A stretch of DNA of 34,675 nucleotides from Neoconidiobolus thromboides FSU 785 (GCA_025603075.1 MU626460.1:1-34675), one strand, 5' to 3'; counted from the first letter of the stretch, positions 1-12,167 are shown. Made by a program: numbers and translations. The notes: generated by a model not told the origin, from the sequence alone.

Positions 1-95
1 TAGAAAAGGCAAAGGCTACCAAGATTACAGATTATTTTAAAGTTGTAGGTAAGAGTGTCAGTGACTCAAAAGGTGAAATAAAGCCTAAAGTTAAA
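1..95. repeat. Left arm of a 95-bp exact terminal inverted repeat
   Basis: Bases 1-95 are the perfect reverse complement of 34581-34675. The first difference is at base 96 (C here, T in the other copy), followed by 11 identical bases and then increasing divergence. Both arms code for the same protein segment, so this is shared coding sequence of two gene copies cut off by the window ends. It does not look like a transposon terminus. Confidence 0.95.
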
Positions 96-200
96 CCTCA
101 AAGACTTGAAAATGAGTTGAAAAAGTCGAAAAAAGCAATCTATTTGAACAAAAAGGATAATTTTTATTATTTTCAAAATATAAATAAAGTAATTTATTAA
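3..200 (+). CDS. 3' end of a repeated gene, PIP-box-like C-terminus (partial)
   Basis: An open frame enters from the left edge and runs 65 codons to TAA at 198-200. The peptide is lysine-rich and starts EKAKATKITDYFKVVGKS. The segment ATKITDYF fits the spacing of a PCNA-interacting peptide (Q-x-x-hydrophobic-x-x-aromatic-aromatic) but has Ala where Gln is usual. A second copy with the same 31-residue start and a different tail lies at 34515-34673 on the other strand, so the family is multicopy. PIP-like tails occur in replication factors and in some pogo/Tigger transposases. Nothing else here decides what the protein is, and the function is unknown. Confidence 0.6.
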   Translation, partial: EKAKATKITDYFKVVGKSVSDSKGEIKPKVKPQRLENELKKSKKAIYLNKKDNFYYFQNINKVIY

Positions 201-428
201 AATTTAAAAAGCTATAAAAATGCTGTTTCTATTATTAGAAACTAAAACTATACAATATTAAGATAAAGCTACATCTTAAGCCTATTATTGTACAATTTCT
301 AATATTTATTGAAGATCAAACCACTTGCTATTGATAAACTTGAAAATTAATTTATTTAGATTAATAAATTCAAAGAAATTTGACTTAAAATAGATATAAT
401 TTTTATTAAAAAAATCTATTTACAGTTA

Positions 429-499
429 TGCGTACACTGGGAATCGAACCCAGGCCACTTCTTTGGAAGAGAAGTATTCTACCTCTATACTATGTACGC
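429..499 (-). tRNA. tRNA-Gly (anticodon UCC)
   Basis: Read on the minus strand, the 7-bp acceptor stem pairs GCGTACA with TGTACGC, followed by discriminator A. The anticodon arm is CTTCT-CTTCCAA-AGAAG, placing TCC in the loop. The T arm contains GGGTTCGATTCCC, which is also a consensus B box. There is no intron. A run of seven T on the transcribed strand (window 404-410 region) just downstream is a good RNA polymerase III terminator. Confidence 0.95.
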
Positions 500-1110
500 T
501 TGGCTTGTTGCATACTATTGGAAAAAAAAGGTATATAAATTTTAGTTATATCTAAAATCTTATGACATAAATTTATACACAAAGTGCCTAAAAATAAAAA
601 TGATACTAAAGTTAAATAATCAACAATTATAAAACTTGTCTATTTATTAAGTTAATGATAATTTGATTATATTGCAATTAATAAATAGAATAAAGAGGTT
701 CAGGATTTATAAGAATAATGATTTAGTTAATACATCTTTGTAGCTTAATTTAAGGGTTTGAAATTCCAATTAAGTTACTTTAAATTCAATCTTTTAAAAT
801 CATTAATAACTTTATTTATTCATACTTTTATTAGTAAATAAATCTTATTTCAAATAGTCTTTACTCAATAGCATAAAAATTAATTTAGTGTTAAAAATGT
901 TATAATAGATACTATTATTTTACTATTATTAATATTATCTCCCGCAAATAATAAAAAAGCGATATAGTTGTTTAATTCCGATCATTCTAGCATTCATTGG
1001 TTAATTTAAAACTCAAACCTTAAGCTTCAAACTATACTTGAATTGATATTCAGAACAAAATTATTAATAATTTATTTATTTATTTTTATTTAAAAAAGTG
1101 TCAATTTTCA
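500..1110. other. Gene-free spacer upstream of the Zn2Cys6 gene
   Basis: About 610 bp of strongly AT-rich sequence with stops in all frames. It presumably holds the upstream region of the tRNA-Gly gene and the promoter of the regulator gene. I see no repeat copy or RNA gene in it. Confidence 0.6.
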
Positions 1111-2964
1111 ATGACTTTAACTCCAGCCAAAAAACTAACCCATCGTTGTGATTCATGCCATTTTCGTAGTAAAAAATGTGATCGTAAGCTACCTATTTGT
1201 ACTCAATGTTCTTTAGAAGGCTATAAATGTACTTTACAAAGAGGGGTTAAAAATAATAAGAGGTTGTTTGAGATTGAAGATAAAATTAGTTGCTTTAAAT
1301 TAAAAGGTAGGAAATCAAGTCTCAATATCAATGGAAGTTATAATAGGGATAATAGTAATAACTGTAGGAATGGAAATAGTAGTAAAACAAGTAGTGAAGA
1401 TGAAGGTCAATATATTATTAAGCATCATGTACTGGATAATAAGATTGATAAGATTTATTATAAGCTGTTTGATAATGAAATAAAGCTAATGATGGAATTT
1501 TCTAATAAAAATTTATTAGAGAACATCTTATTATTCTTACAATACCCCATGTTAAATGCTTCAAATCCCGGATTTCGATTTTTAATGACAACGTTGATCA
1601 CAGTTCGAAATTTACAAAGTAAAAATCCATTGAAGTTTAATAGCTTAAAAAAAGAAGGAGATCAAAAAGAAATTAGAGAGATTATTGAATTAGCTATTAA
1701 GCAATTTTTTAAAAACGAATATTTACTGGGATCCATGTTTATCACTAAGAACTTTGATATTAACAAGCTAAACACTTACACAAAGATTGCGATTATTACG
1801 TGTGGATTAAAGCATTTACCAAGGACAGAAACAGTAATTAATTTATTAAATTATTTTGAAGAAAAGTTATATAAATTTATCCAACCTCTATCTCAATTAA
1901 AAGTAACATTTGATAACTTAAGGACAATATCCATTATCTTATTTGGTTTAAGGAACTTTCAATGGGTAATTAAATGTAATAATCGATTATTATATTATTT
2001 ATCAATCAATGTTCGATTATTGGGATTAAATAAGAATATACGAGATAAAAATAATCGAGAACGGTATTTGTTTTTTAATGCATTAGTATTTAATATGAGT
2101 TATTTGTATACCCTTATTTCTTTTCCTTATCATTATATTCCCAGTTATGAATATACATTTAATTATAAAAAACAAATTAATTATTATTTAAAAGAATATC
2201 CAATAATAATTCAAAAGAATGAAATTAATCAAATAATTATAATCTATTATCATATATTTAATTATTATATAGGTAGTTTAGCATTAACAATAATTCAATT
2301 AAATCAAATTAAAAATCAAATTAGCCATTATTTAACTAATTTTAACGAGCAATTAAATAATATAAATAATATATTAATAAATTTGAAATATAATAATTCC
2401 TATTATATTTCAATTATTAATGAATTAATAGAAAGTAATAATAACTATTGTCAATATAATAATAATAAGAAAAACTCAATTGTTAAAGAATATACAACAT
2501 TATTAATGAATTTTAAAACTCATATTTTGTTATTTCATCATTATTATCATTTTTTTATATTGTCTTTTAAATTATATCATAGTAACGATATCCTCAATCT
2601 TGCTCTACCCACAACGGATATTGATATATTATTACCTATTTTACTCGTACCTGAAGATTATTTAGACAGCTATCTCTCTATATTAATTTATAAATCAATG
2701 ACAGTAATTGAATTAGTTAAATCTACCCCATTAACTCAATGTAATCATATGCATATTGCTGTGTTATCTCAATGCTCTATTTTTTTAATAAGAAATCAAT
2801 ATGATAAAAAATTTAATACTAAAATTCAACAAAGTTTAAAGAGTAGTTTAAATATATTAAATATATTAAATCAAACTCCATATAATGTACCTCATGCTGG
2901 TATTAATCTTTTTTTATTAAATTGTGCACTAGAAGAAAATAGTCAAAACCAATTGACCAATTAA
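1111..2964 (+). CDS. Zn2Cys6 (Gal4-type) fungal transcription factor
   Basis: Single-exon gene of 617 aa. Residues 13-40 form a complete binuclear zinc cluster: C13-x2-C16-x6-C23-x6-C30-x2-C33-x6-C40, with the usual basic stretch FRSKKCDRK between the second and third cysteines. This fold binds DNA, usually at CGG half-sites. The remainder is mostly helical, rich in Ile, Leu, Asn and Tyr, with an Asn/Ser-rich linker at about 75-95. It is compatible with a divergent fungal regulatory domain, but I could not place a fungal_trans motif with confidence. The ATG lies 12 residues before the first cysteine, normal for the family. The target genes cannot be read from the neighbourhood; the next gene starts 80 bp downstream on the same strand. 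Confidence 0.9.
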   Translation: MTLTPAKKLTHRCDSCHFRSKKCDRKLPICTQCSLEGYKCTLQRGVKNNKRLFEIEDKISCFKLKGRKSSLNINGSYNRDNSNNCRNGNSSKTSSEDEGQYIIKHHVLDNKIDKIYYKLFDNEIKLMMEFSNKNLLENILLFLQYPMLNASNPGFRFLMTTLITVRNLQSKNPLKFNSLKKEGDQKEIREIIELAIKQFFKNEYLLGSMFITKNFDINKLNTYTKIAIITCGLKHLPRTETVINLLNYFEEKLYKFIQPLSQLKVTFDNLRTISIILFGLRNFQWVIKCNNRLLYYLSINVRLLGLNKNIRDKNNRERYLFFNALVFNMSYLYTLISFPYHYIPSYEYTFNYKKQINYYLKEYPIIIQKNEINQIIIIYYHIFNYYIGSLALTIIQLNQIKNQISHYLTNFNEQLNNINNILINLKYNNSYYISIINELIESNNNYCQYNNNKKNSIVKEYTTLLMNFKTHILLFHHYYHFFILSFKLYHSNDILNLALPTTDIDILLPILLVPEDYLDSYLSILIYKSMTVIELVKSTPLTQCNHMHIAVLSQCSIFLIRNQYDKKFNTKIQQSLKSSLNILNILNQTPYNVPHAGINLFLLNCALEENSQNQLTN

Positions 2965-3044
2965 AGTCGAAAGATTATTAAATTAATAAAAATTAAATAA
3001 GTTGGAGTTTATTTTTTATTTTTTGTTTATTTTTCTAAAAACTA

Positions 3045-4424
3045 ATGGACTTATATTATTTAGAAGCTTATAAACTAATTCAATTAAACTATTATCATTT
3101 AAGTATAATACCTTTAATTACATCAATAATACAAAAATCAACTAATAGTCTTCCATTTACTTTGAATTTATTATTAAAATTATGGAATTATTTAAACTTT
3201 AATGAAGAAGATTTAATTGATATATTTGAGTCGAATAAAGTAAAAGAAGTTACTAAATTAATTAAAAAAAGGGATTTGAATATTATGATTACAAGAGATG
3301 ATACTCTAGAACCTGAGTTATTTAATAAATACCAAAAATTAGAATTACAAATTAATACTTTGTTAAAGATTATTACCACATCTTGTTATCAACCTATAAA
3401 ATTAACTCAACGTCCACAATTACGTCAAAAAACAAATCATTATCAACAAGAGTTAATTTCTAATTCTATTACTTTAAATCAAATTCCTAAATGTAAAATT
3501 GAATATCATCAAAATAAAGGTAATAGTGTAACTTCTACTACTATCATCCCATGTAATTCAACAATATTTACTGAATTGGAACCTATTGTGTATCGTATTG
3601 AAAGTTCATACAAACGTAATCATTGTACATTTTGTTGTTTAAAAATACAAAATAATAATAAAAAATATTGTAAAAATCAATGTAAAGGTGTAATTTATTG
3701 TAATGAAGAATGTCAACAAAAAGATTATAAATTAAGGCATGAGGAGTTATGTAAGTTAAAATTAGATTATTTTAAATTAACTGGATTTAATGAATTGATT
3801 ATTGTAATCTGGTCACAATGGTATAGTAAGAAAAAGAAAGACGAAACTTTATTGTATTATAATAAGTTACCTTATCTTTATAGTAGTAGTGATGTATTTG
3901 ATTTAATTAATACAGAATTAGAATTAAAACAACAAAATATAAGATATATTAATATATTAAGAGAATATTTACAATTAGATTTAAGATTACAAAAAGAAAT
4001 TTTATTTAATGATTATATTCAATTATATTGTTTATTAAAATGTAATATAATTAATTTAAATAATAACCAAATTAGTGAATTTGGAGATGCTTTATATTTT
4101 TTAGCTTCCATGGTTAATCATTCTTGTAGTTCTAATTCTAAATTTATTATTAATGGAAAATCAGTGAGTATTATTAGTAGAGATAAAGAAATTCAAGTTG
4201 GAAATGAAATCTCTATTTCTTATTTTCCAATTCATTTATTACCTTATCATTTAAGAAAACAATATTTTATTCAGACTTATAACTTTTATTGTGAATGTGA
4301 GAGGTGTAAAGAAGAAGAAAAAAAGAGGAAAGAAAGTATATTAATTGAAGGGGATAATAGTGATATAAGTAATAATAATAATAACATACCTACTTATTTT
4401 GATTTATCAACTTTATTTGACTAA
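3045..4424 (+). CDS. SET and MYND domain protein (SMYD/Set5-like lysine methyltransferase)
   Basis: Intronless, 459 aa. A SET domain begins near residue 150 and is split by a MYND zinc finger at 194-236 (CTFC, C209, C213, YCNEEC, H232, C236), the arrangement of SMYD enzymes. The SET core follows: NHSC at 358-361 (cofactor-binding motif), GNEISISYF near 387-394 with the catalytic-region Tyr, and a post-SET cluster CECERC at 416-421. These proteins transfer methyl groups from S-adenosylmethionine to lysines of histones or other proteins. The first ~140 residues are helical and lack a recognised domain. Asn- and Lys-rich low complexity marks the C-terminus. The substrate cannot be predicted. The gene converges on CHL1 with 108 bp between stop codons. 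Confidence 0.88.
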   Translation: MDLYYLEAYKLIQLNYYHLSIIPLITSIIQKSTNSLPFTLNLLLKLWNYLNFNEEDLIDIFESNKVKEVTKLIKKRDLNIMITRDDTLEPELFNKYQKLELQINTLLKIITTSCYQPIKLTQRPQLRQKTNHYQQELISNSITLNQIPKCKIEYHQNKGNSVTSTTIIPCNSTIFTELEPIVYRIESSYKRNHCTFCCLKIQNNNKKYCKNQCKGVIYCNEECQQKDYKLRHEELCKLKLDYFKLTGFNELIIVIWSQWYSKKKKDETLLYYNKLPYLYSSSDVFDLINTELELKQQNIRYINILREYLQLDLRLQKEILFNDYIQLYCLLKCNIINLNNNQISEFGDALYFLASMVNHSCSSNSKFIINGKSVSIISRDKEIQVGNEISISYFPIHLLPYHLRKQYFIQTYNFYCECERCKEEEKKRKESILIEGDNSDISNNNNNIPTYFDLSTLFD

Positions 4425-4532
4425 AGACAATAACCTAATAAAAGTATAAAATAAAACTAAATAATTGTAATTTTATTTTTGTATTTTTATGTTTTTATAT
4501 TTTTATTTATATACAAATATATTTCATTTCAC

Positions 4533-7504
4533 TTATTCAAATTGTTTAAAAAAATCAATTAATTTTTTTTCTATTTGATTAATATTATTACAATGAACTA
4601 AACTTGGCTGAATCCAATTAGGTAGCTTATTAATTATCACATTATTAGATTGATATCTTTCATCAATTAATAAAATTACAGCATAATCCTGAATATGCCT
4701 TATAACTCTCCCAATACTTTGATTAACGGATCGCATACATAAGTTTTGATAATAATCTTTACTAGTAGTTTTATTGTCTAAAATAATGAATATTAATTTT
4801 ATTAATAATAAAATTAATTGTTACTTACTAATTGTATTATTTTTAAAATCTAAATAATCCATTTTTAAAGTTAAGTCTAATGATTTTAAATTTGGATAAG
4901 GTAAGCCAATAACAATTACCCCTCTACCTAAATCATCTGAAAAATTAATACCTTCGGATAATTTACCACCAATAACTGAAAATAAGATTCCTCCTAAGAT
5001 TCCATCTTCATTATTATTACTGCTATTATTGTTTAAATTATTATCATTCTCTTTTTTAGTTTTACAATAATCAATCCAATTTTGATATAACAAAAAAGTA
5101 TTTGTATTATTAAAAGAAGAAGAGCTAGAAGAAGAAGGGGTAATAATGTTAGTTTCATAAAATACTTTCTTAACTTTATTAATTCTTTGATACATATTTG
5201 ATTGTTTTAATACATTAATAAAATTATTTAAATATTCATAGGAGGTAAAAAAAACAATAGTACCCATTGGAATCTTCTTTATCATTTGAAATAATAATTG
5301 AATTGTATCCTCTATTAATTCCAGATTATTTTTAGTATTATTAACAAATTTCAATGATTTGAATTCCGATTTATTATTATTACTATTAATATTAATTCCT
5401 TGATTTAAAGTTAAGCAAAGTAAATTCTTTTTATCTATAACATGATTACAAGAAAATTGAATAATATTATTATAATCTTTAGGTTCAATTAATTGATTGA
5501 TATATTCATTGATAGGTGCTAAAGTACCACCGATTAATATTGTTGATCTACTTTGTTCAATTATTTGTTGAAATGAATTAATGGAATTTAATAATAAATA
5601 TCGTATACTTTTTATATTATTATTAGTTTCTATTATTAATTTCCCATTTTCATCTGATAAAGTTAAACAATTTAAAAATGAAGCAATGCTATAAATATAT
5701 ACCTTTAAATTAGGATTATTATTATTACTATTATTATTTAATATATTATTATTATCACTATTATCATGATTTTTATTAATAAATCCATGTAATTTATGAT
5801 TTAATTTACTAATTTTTAAATAATTAATAATTTCTAATAAATTAATTTGATCTAATTGAATTTGTATTAAAAATTCACTACACTTTAAAATTCTATTATC
5901 ACTTCCACACTGTTCTAAATACTCTTTAAGTGCCTTCAATATCTTTAATAATTGTTTTAAATACATTAAATTCACGCCTGATAATCTATTAATATATTTT
6001 ATTAAATAATTATTGACTTGTTCTTGGGTAATATTAATTTGTTGGAATGTTAATTTAGTTGAATAATTTGATTGCAATGCTTCAATTAAATTATGTGCTT
6101 CATCAATAATAACTATATTATTTTCTAACTTTATTCCACTTGATTCTCGACTTTGTTGATTTAATAATAAATTATATGGTACACATACCAATCTTGCTTT
6201 CGCTATACTTTTTCTTACACCATAATAAGAACAAGTACCTAATATATGTGAAATATAAATATATATTATTATAATTAATAAATTAAAACGTACCTAATCC
6301 ATTCCCTAATTTGACCAAATCTTCAATATCTTTAATTTGTTTTAAAACGTTGTGTTTAAATTCATTTAAATAAGCTCTATTAGAAGGCAAATAGTAAGGG
6401 CATTTCTTCTCTGATTTGACTTCTGGTTTTTGTAATTCTAAACATCGTTCATTTAATACTTCATTATTACCAAAACTACTTTTTAAGATTGTTGTATTAT
6501 TACATAAATTATTTCTTCCACCTAATGTTATGGTAGAATACTTTAGTTCTTCATTCTTATCATCATATATTTTAGAATAACTTGTTTTCTCATATTCAGT
6601 AATAAATTGACTCAATTGGGAATGTGTTCTTGAGGCATAATAAATCTAATTTGATATTATTATTAATAAAGTAATTGTATTATATTATACTGTTCTACTT
6701 TACCTTTATTAAATCTGGCTCTTCTATATGACTCAAATTTTTATTAAATTCATTTAGTATCTGATTATTTTCAATATCTTCTAATTCACTTAATAATTCC
6801 TTTACTTTACTGTCATAATTATTATTTTGATTATCTAAATTATCATCTAATAATAAATCATCATCAGAAAAATCAATTAATTGTAATCCATTATTATTAT
6901 GTGTAGTATTATTTTGAATATTTACTTGATTTTTAATCTTTTTGTTTCCTTTTTTAGCCATTTTAATTTCTAATGCTTCTTTCTGTTTAATTTTATTAAG
7001 TAGTTCTTTTTCTTGTTCAATTTCAATAATCTTTTGTTTTAATTTTCGTTGTATCTTTTGTTTTTGTAACCAAGCTGGTCCAGCTAAAGAAGTTTTAGTT
7101 TTATTTTTATATCATTAATTGTTAATAATATTTTAATAGAATTACCTTTTGAATCAATTATAACTTCTATTGGTTTATTTAGTGCTTCTTGATATCTTGA
7201 ATCATTGGCTTTTAGCCATGCCATACTGGCACAGATTAGACTTAAGGATTTACCCTAAAATAATAATAAAATTTATTAGCTTATCATTACTGTATCATAT
7301 TAATGTTTTCTTAAAATAATAATAGTAATAAAAATAAAAATAATTAGAACTTACAGTACCCGTAGGACTTTCAAATATACCAATCTTTTTATTTTCAATA
7401 GTATCAAATATTTGTTGCATTAAATTTAACTGATTATCATATGGAGTATATGGAAATTGGTAACCTTCTTTATCTTTTGGAATTGCTAGTTTAGGCTCTG
7501 ACAT
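4533..7504 (-). CDS. CHL1: CHL1/DDX11-type iron-sulfur DNA helicase
   Basis: Six exons (7355-7504, 7146-7254, 6704-7083, 6294-6645, 4829-6238, 4533-4777) join in phase to 881 aa. Superfamily 2 XPD-like helicase motifs are complete. Walker A ESPTGTGKS (45-53) is split by intron 1, YASRTHSQL is motif Ia (216-224), DEAH is at 376-379, and QSIGRVIRH (820-828) is motif VI. Four cysteines, C261, C281, C295 and C333, match the 4Fe-4S ligands of this family, and the last is created by joining exons 4 and 5. CHL1/DDX11 unwinds DNA at replication forks and supports sister-chromatid cohesion. The SYYG sequence after C333 and NLC/NERC/KKCP spacing favour CHL1 over XPD or FANCJ. Asn-rich inserts at about 490-510 and 720-760 look lineage-specific. 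It is transcribed divergently from SEC24. Confidence 0.95.
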
Positions 7505-7671
7505 CTTATTATAAGTATAATTCGATGAAGAGAGAAATAAAAGAAAAGAAAAGGAGCAAAAAGATTTTTAAAGATTTTTCAACTTTAGGTTTTAAATTGA
7601 TTTAAATCATTTATTAATCTTTTTTTAATACCAAAAAAACAATTTATTATTAATTTCAATTTCAAATACAA
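7505..7671. promoter_or_regulatory. Divergent promoter shared by CHL1 and SEC24
   Basis: Only 167 bp separate the two start codons, so both genes must take their core promoters and 5' leaders from this AT-rich stretch. It includes purine-rich and T-rich blocks; I see no clear TATA box that can be assigned to one gene. Confidence 0.6.
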
Positions 7672-10600
7672 ATGCAAAACAATATTCGAAAATACAATCA
7701 ACTTTCTTATCAAAGAGAATATGGTGGTACTTATATAGACCCTAATGAAAATGCTTCATCTTCTAGACCATTACTTTCAGTTGATGATGACGTGGACCCA
7801 ATAATAATGACCAAAATGGAAGTAAATTTCAAGTAAATATATAAACAAAATTAAAATAATTAATAATAGAGTTGTTCATTAATTGGTAAAGAGATAGTTA
7901 AAAAAGATTTATCTTTGCTAAAGAATGAGAATAATACTATTTATTCTTATTATGATGTGTTTTTGAATAATGAAAATTTGAAGAATAAAATGGAATTGAA
8001 TTTAACAATAGAGCCTTTTAAATTAAAAGTAAGTTACTGTATTTTTATTATTATGTGTTTCATATTCTTAAATTTTAAAAATAAAAGGCACCAATAACTT
8101 TAGATTTATTATTAAAATGTACTGTATGTGGTTCTTATCCACATAATAAAAGTCAATTATCAAACGATATTACTTTATGGTCATGTTGTTTATGTGGTAA
8201 CTCAAATCAAAGTAAATATTTTATTTTATTTAATTAAAAAAAAATAGAGGTATATTTATAAATTAAACTATTTATTTTTTTATATTTAGTACCACCTTCT
8301 TTTCAATCTCAATTTCAACAAGATTTTTCAAGGATTCAAAGTAATTCAACTATTGATTATATTATTTCTAATAAAGTAAGGATAAAACATACAAGTTAAT
8401 GATAAGTTTTGATTGACTTATCTCATAGAATGAACGAAAACTTAATGAAGTACCGAATATACTATTTATAATTGATATATCTTTTAATTCAATAAAAAAT
8501 GGTAAATCTAATAAAATATTATTAATTTATTTCTATTTAATAACTTGATTTTTAAATTAGGAACCTTATCCTCAGTGATAATTATATTACTTGAATTAAT
8601 TCAATTAATACCTAATAATTTAAATTTAGGTTTTATTACCTTTGATACTCATTTACAATTTTATCAATTTAAAGTAGGCTATTTAAATATCCTTTTTACC
8701 TTTGATCAAACTAATTTAATATTTTTTATTATCGTTATAGAAAAATCAAATGTATCAAATGTTAGTTTTATCTAATTTAGAAGAAGAACCTTATCTTCCA
8801 TTACCAATATCAGAGTTATGTGTAAATGGTAGAGAGTATTTTAATGAGATAACAAGATTCTTAATGGATTTAGAATTGTTATTTGAAAATAACAATGATT
8901 TTCAATCGTGTGCTGGAGATACGTTATTTTTATTAACAGAATTAGAAGTAAATTTTATATTTAGTTGTAAAATTAATAATCAATTAATATATATTTATAC
9001 TTTATAATTCAATAGCATTATTTTTTTGGTTCAATTTACTTGTTCTTGTCTTGTATGCCAAATAAAGGCAAAGGCACTTTGATTACTAAAGGGGGAACAA
9101 GTCTCTTAGGCACAGATAATGTAAGTTTATCTTTATTAACTGTGAAGTTAAATAAGAGTGATAGTTAACGGAATTTATTTTTATACAGGAATATAAATTA
9201 TTAGTAGAGGAAAATATGTATTATAAAGATATTAGTTTAAAATTAAGTGAAATGTCTATCTCAACAAATTTATTTATATTAGGAAATGAAGATTTTGATT
9301 TACAAAGTTTAGGTAAGTAATTATTATTATTAATTATATATTAATTTAACTTTAAATTAGTTGTGTTATCAAAAATAACAAATGGAGAATTATATTATTA
9401 TCCTAATTATATAATGAAAGATTTTAATGAAAATTGTTATCAACAATTTTATGTTGATTTGTTAACTTGCTTTAAAAACCAAATGGGCTATGCTGCTAGT
9501 TTACAAGTGAATTTACCAACGGGTAAGTAATCATAATTAATATTTCAAAATAATAGTTGTTTTATTTATTTAATATTATTATTATAATTAGGTTTACAAG
9601 GACATGAATTTCTTGGGAAATTATTTATGAAATCAATTAATTCATGTAATTTAAACACGATTCACCAAAATCAGTTAATTCAATATCAATTTCAAATTAA
9701 TGATACTATTTATGTTATTAAAGAAGAAGAAAACTCTCAAGGACTAATTTGTTTTCAAGCTAATTTAACATATTTAGATTTAGAAGGTAAGTTATTTTTT
9801 ATAACATGCAAGTTATAGTTAGAGTTTTTTAATAATGATATTTTATTCTTTTTTTAGGCAATTTAATATGTAAAGTTATGAATTTAAGTATGAAAATGAC
9901 TAATGTAATAGAAGAATTCATTATGTCAATTAATCCACTAAGATATATTCAATTATTAGCATTTAAAGCAAATAGTAATTTAATTCATCAAAAAATCAAA
10001 ATAACTCGAGATACAATGATTAATCAAGTTAAAAATATATTAAAACTTTATTATCAACAAATTAATATTCAAAATAATCCTCATTTATTGGAGGAATTTA
10101 TTGTACCAAGTAATTTAATTACAATGCCTTATTTAATTCATTGTTTATGTAAAATAGTAAGTGTTTTTTTTATTGGAATTTATATATCAATTTTTAATAT
10201 TATTTCATTTTTATATATAATAGCCTTGCTTTACTATTGGATCTCATACAACTCCTAATGAACGAAGTTGGTTGAATTTGAAATTAATTAGTTTTGATAG
10301 TATTGAATTAATGAATTTTATTATTCCAAATATTTATCAATTTCAGTTTCAAAATGAACAAGTTCAATTGATCTCAATTATGCCTTCAAGTATGAATATT
10401 GTAACAAATAAGATATTAATGATGATAAGTTTTAATCGTATTTATTTTTGGGTTGGAGAAAATTGTTTAAAAGAAGAATTAAGTTACTTATTTGGATTAA
10501 GTGAATACTATAAGATCGGAAATATACAGGTGAATTTTTGATTTAATATTGTAACAAATTATTATTAATTATTTTATTTTTAATTAGGATTGGAATGATA

Positions 10601-10821
10601 TTATTAATTTAAAAGAGATTATAAAGACACAGCTGGAGATTAAAGAGTTTTCTAGTTTTGATATTATAATTGAAACAAAAGTCACTAATTTTAATAATCA
10701 ACAATTAAAAGTCAAGTTTTTAAATCAATTACATGAAGATCGAAACATTAATGGTAATTCTTATCAACAATTTTTATTAGCTTTAGTACAAAGTTTGAAA
10801 CTGGAGTTAAATATTAATTAA
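7672..10821 (+). CDS. SEC24: COPII coat subunit Sec24
   Basis: Fourteen exons: 7672-7832, 7872-8028, 8088-8211, 8290-8375, 8429-8501, 8561-8673, 8741-8947, 9016-9120, 9189-9312, 9361-9522, 9592-9786, 9858-10156, 10224-10529, 10588-10821. They join to 781 aa with every junction in phase. A zinc finger of C117-x2-C120 and WSCCLC (C139, C142) is followed by the trunk domain (NILFIIDIS; GTLITKGG; SLLGTDNEYKLL; SKITNGELYYYP), helical segments (NPLRYIQLLAFK) and a C-terminal gelsolin-like part ending near SYQQFLLALVQSLK. Sec24 is the cargo-binding half of the Sec23/Sec24 inner coat at ER exit sites. The N-terminus before the zinc finger is short for the family, which usually has a long Pro/Gln-rich extension. 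The exon 1/2 junction has a second in-phase option (exon 1 ending 7820, exon 2 starting 7870); I prefer the one restoring the family NCS motif. Confidence 0.92.
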
Positions 10822-10974
10822 ATATAACAATAAATGGTGAATCTATTCTATCTTTACTTTAATTTATTATATTTTAAACTATAAAATGATAATAAAATAA
10901 ATGTATAATTTGTGAAGTTTAATGAAAATAAAAATAAAAATATTTATTATTATAACAAATATAAAAATAGTCAC

Positions 10975-12167
10975 TTATTGTTGATCACGATTCCAAGATA
11001 ATAAACTATTATCACCAAGTTTTCTACAAAAAATAAAAGTATTAATAAAAAAAAACTATATAACAACAAAAACAGAGTTTACCTAGGTTTAACGATATGA
11101 CGAATAGTAAAAATCAAACCAAAGAGAACGCAGACACCACCAACGACAAGATAAGCAATACCTAAATACGGATTTTTTCCACCCAAAAAAGAAACTGTTG
11201 AAATAACAATAGCTTTTTTCCCATTAAATTGAACAACGTCAAAATTACTATCAATTTCCAATTGATATTTTCCTTTTTTCATATCACTTTCTGTTCTTCC
11301 ATATAATTTACGAAAAGTAGGTAATCCTGCTGTACGCATCCAAACTTGAAAATGTTCATCTCTTGATAAATCCGGTGGTGGATATTTATCAGTATATTTA
11401 CCATCTGGATAACGATTCACCCAATTAGGTGGTGGTAAAACTTGATCTGGTGTATAATTTGTTTTTGAAAATTTCTTACTATCACTATCCCATGCAATAC
11501 CTTGTTCACTAAATGTAAACTTATTATTATTATCATCTAAATATTGAATCGGACGTATAGTATCATTAAATACAGAATTAGCAATTAAACCACAAGGATA
11601 ATATGGAATTTTATTTTCATTAACAGCTAATGGAGCACAATCTGATAATTCGGTTTCCGTTAATAAAGCTTGACCTAAAAGTTGATTATAAGAAATGGAT
11701 TTAATATAACGTCGATGATTTTGATAAAAATTGGTTAATTCATAATATAAAAATACAGGGCCTTCAATATCTACTGGTATATCTAATTGAATTGTACATT
11801 TATTTGTATCTAAATTATTCGGATTAGAACCATACAATTTATCCTTATTGCTTTTATAATAAAAACTACCACTACCATCTCCATTGACCGATGGTAATGA
11901 ATACTTTGCTTCTTTAATTAAACTGAATTCTCCACCAACTGAATTACAATTAGTATAATCAATAACTATTTCAGATACTTGACCTGATAAATAAATCAAT
12001 ACACCACCTAATGGAGCGAATATAATGCCTATTAAAAATAAAGTAGGTAAAACAGTACGTGGAGTTAAAATGGGTTGCCATGCTCGAAGTCGTTGTTGTT
12101 TAAAAGCAGTATCCAATTCTTTACGACGATCTTTATATTCCGCTTTGGTAGTATTATTATCACTCAT
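10975..12167 (-). CDS. CDC50: CDC50/LEM3 family P4-ATPase (lipid flippase) subunit
   Basis: Two exons, 11083-12167 and 10975-11023, give 377 aa. The N-terminal cytosolic segment has the family RPxxTP-like ILTPRTVLP, then TM1 at about 39-61. A large lumenal domain follows, containing cysteines and several N-x-S/T sites, then TM2 at about 334-355. Without splicing the frame stops right after the second membrane segment. A 59-nt intron (11024-11082) adds a last exon encoding RKLGDNSLLSWN, the conserved tail of CDC50 proteins, which supports the splice. CDC50 proteins chaperone P4-ATPases out of the ER and are required for aminophospholipid flipping. The gene converges on SEC24 (153 bp) and diverges from the CIA30 gene. 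Confidence 0.95.

Noticed and set aside
3188-3379. 63-aa minus-strand frame inside the SET/MYND gene
   Set aside because: Shadow of the sense gene; no motif and low-complexity composition.
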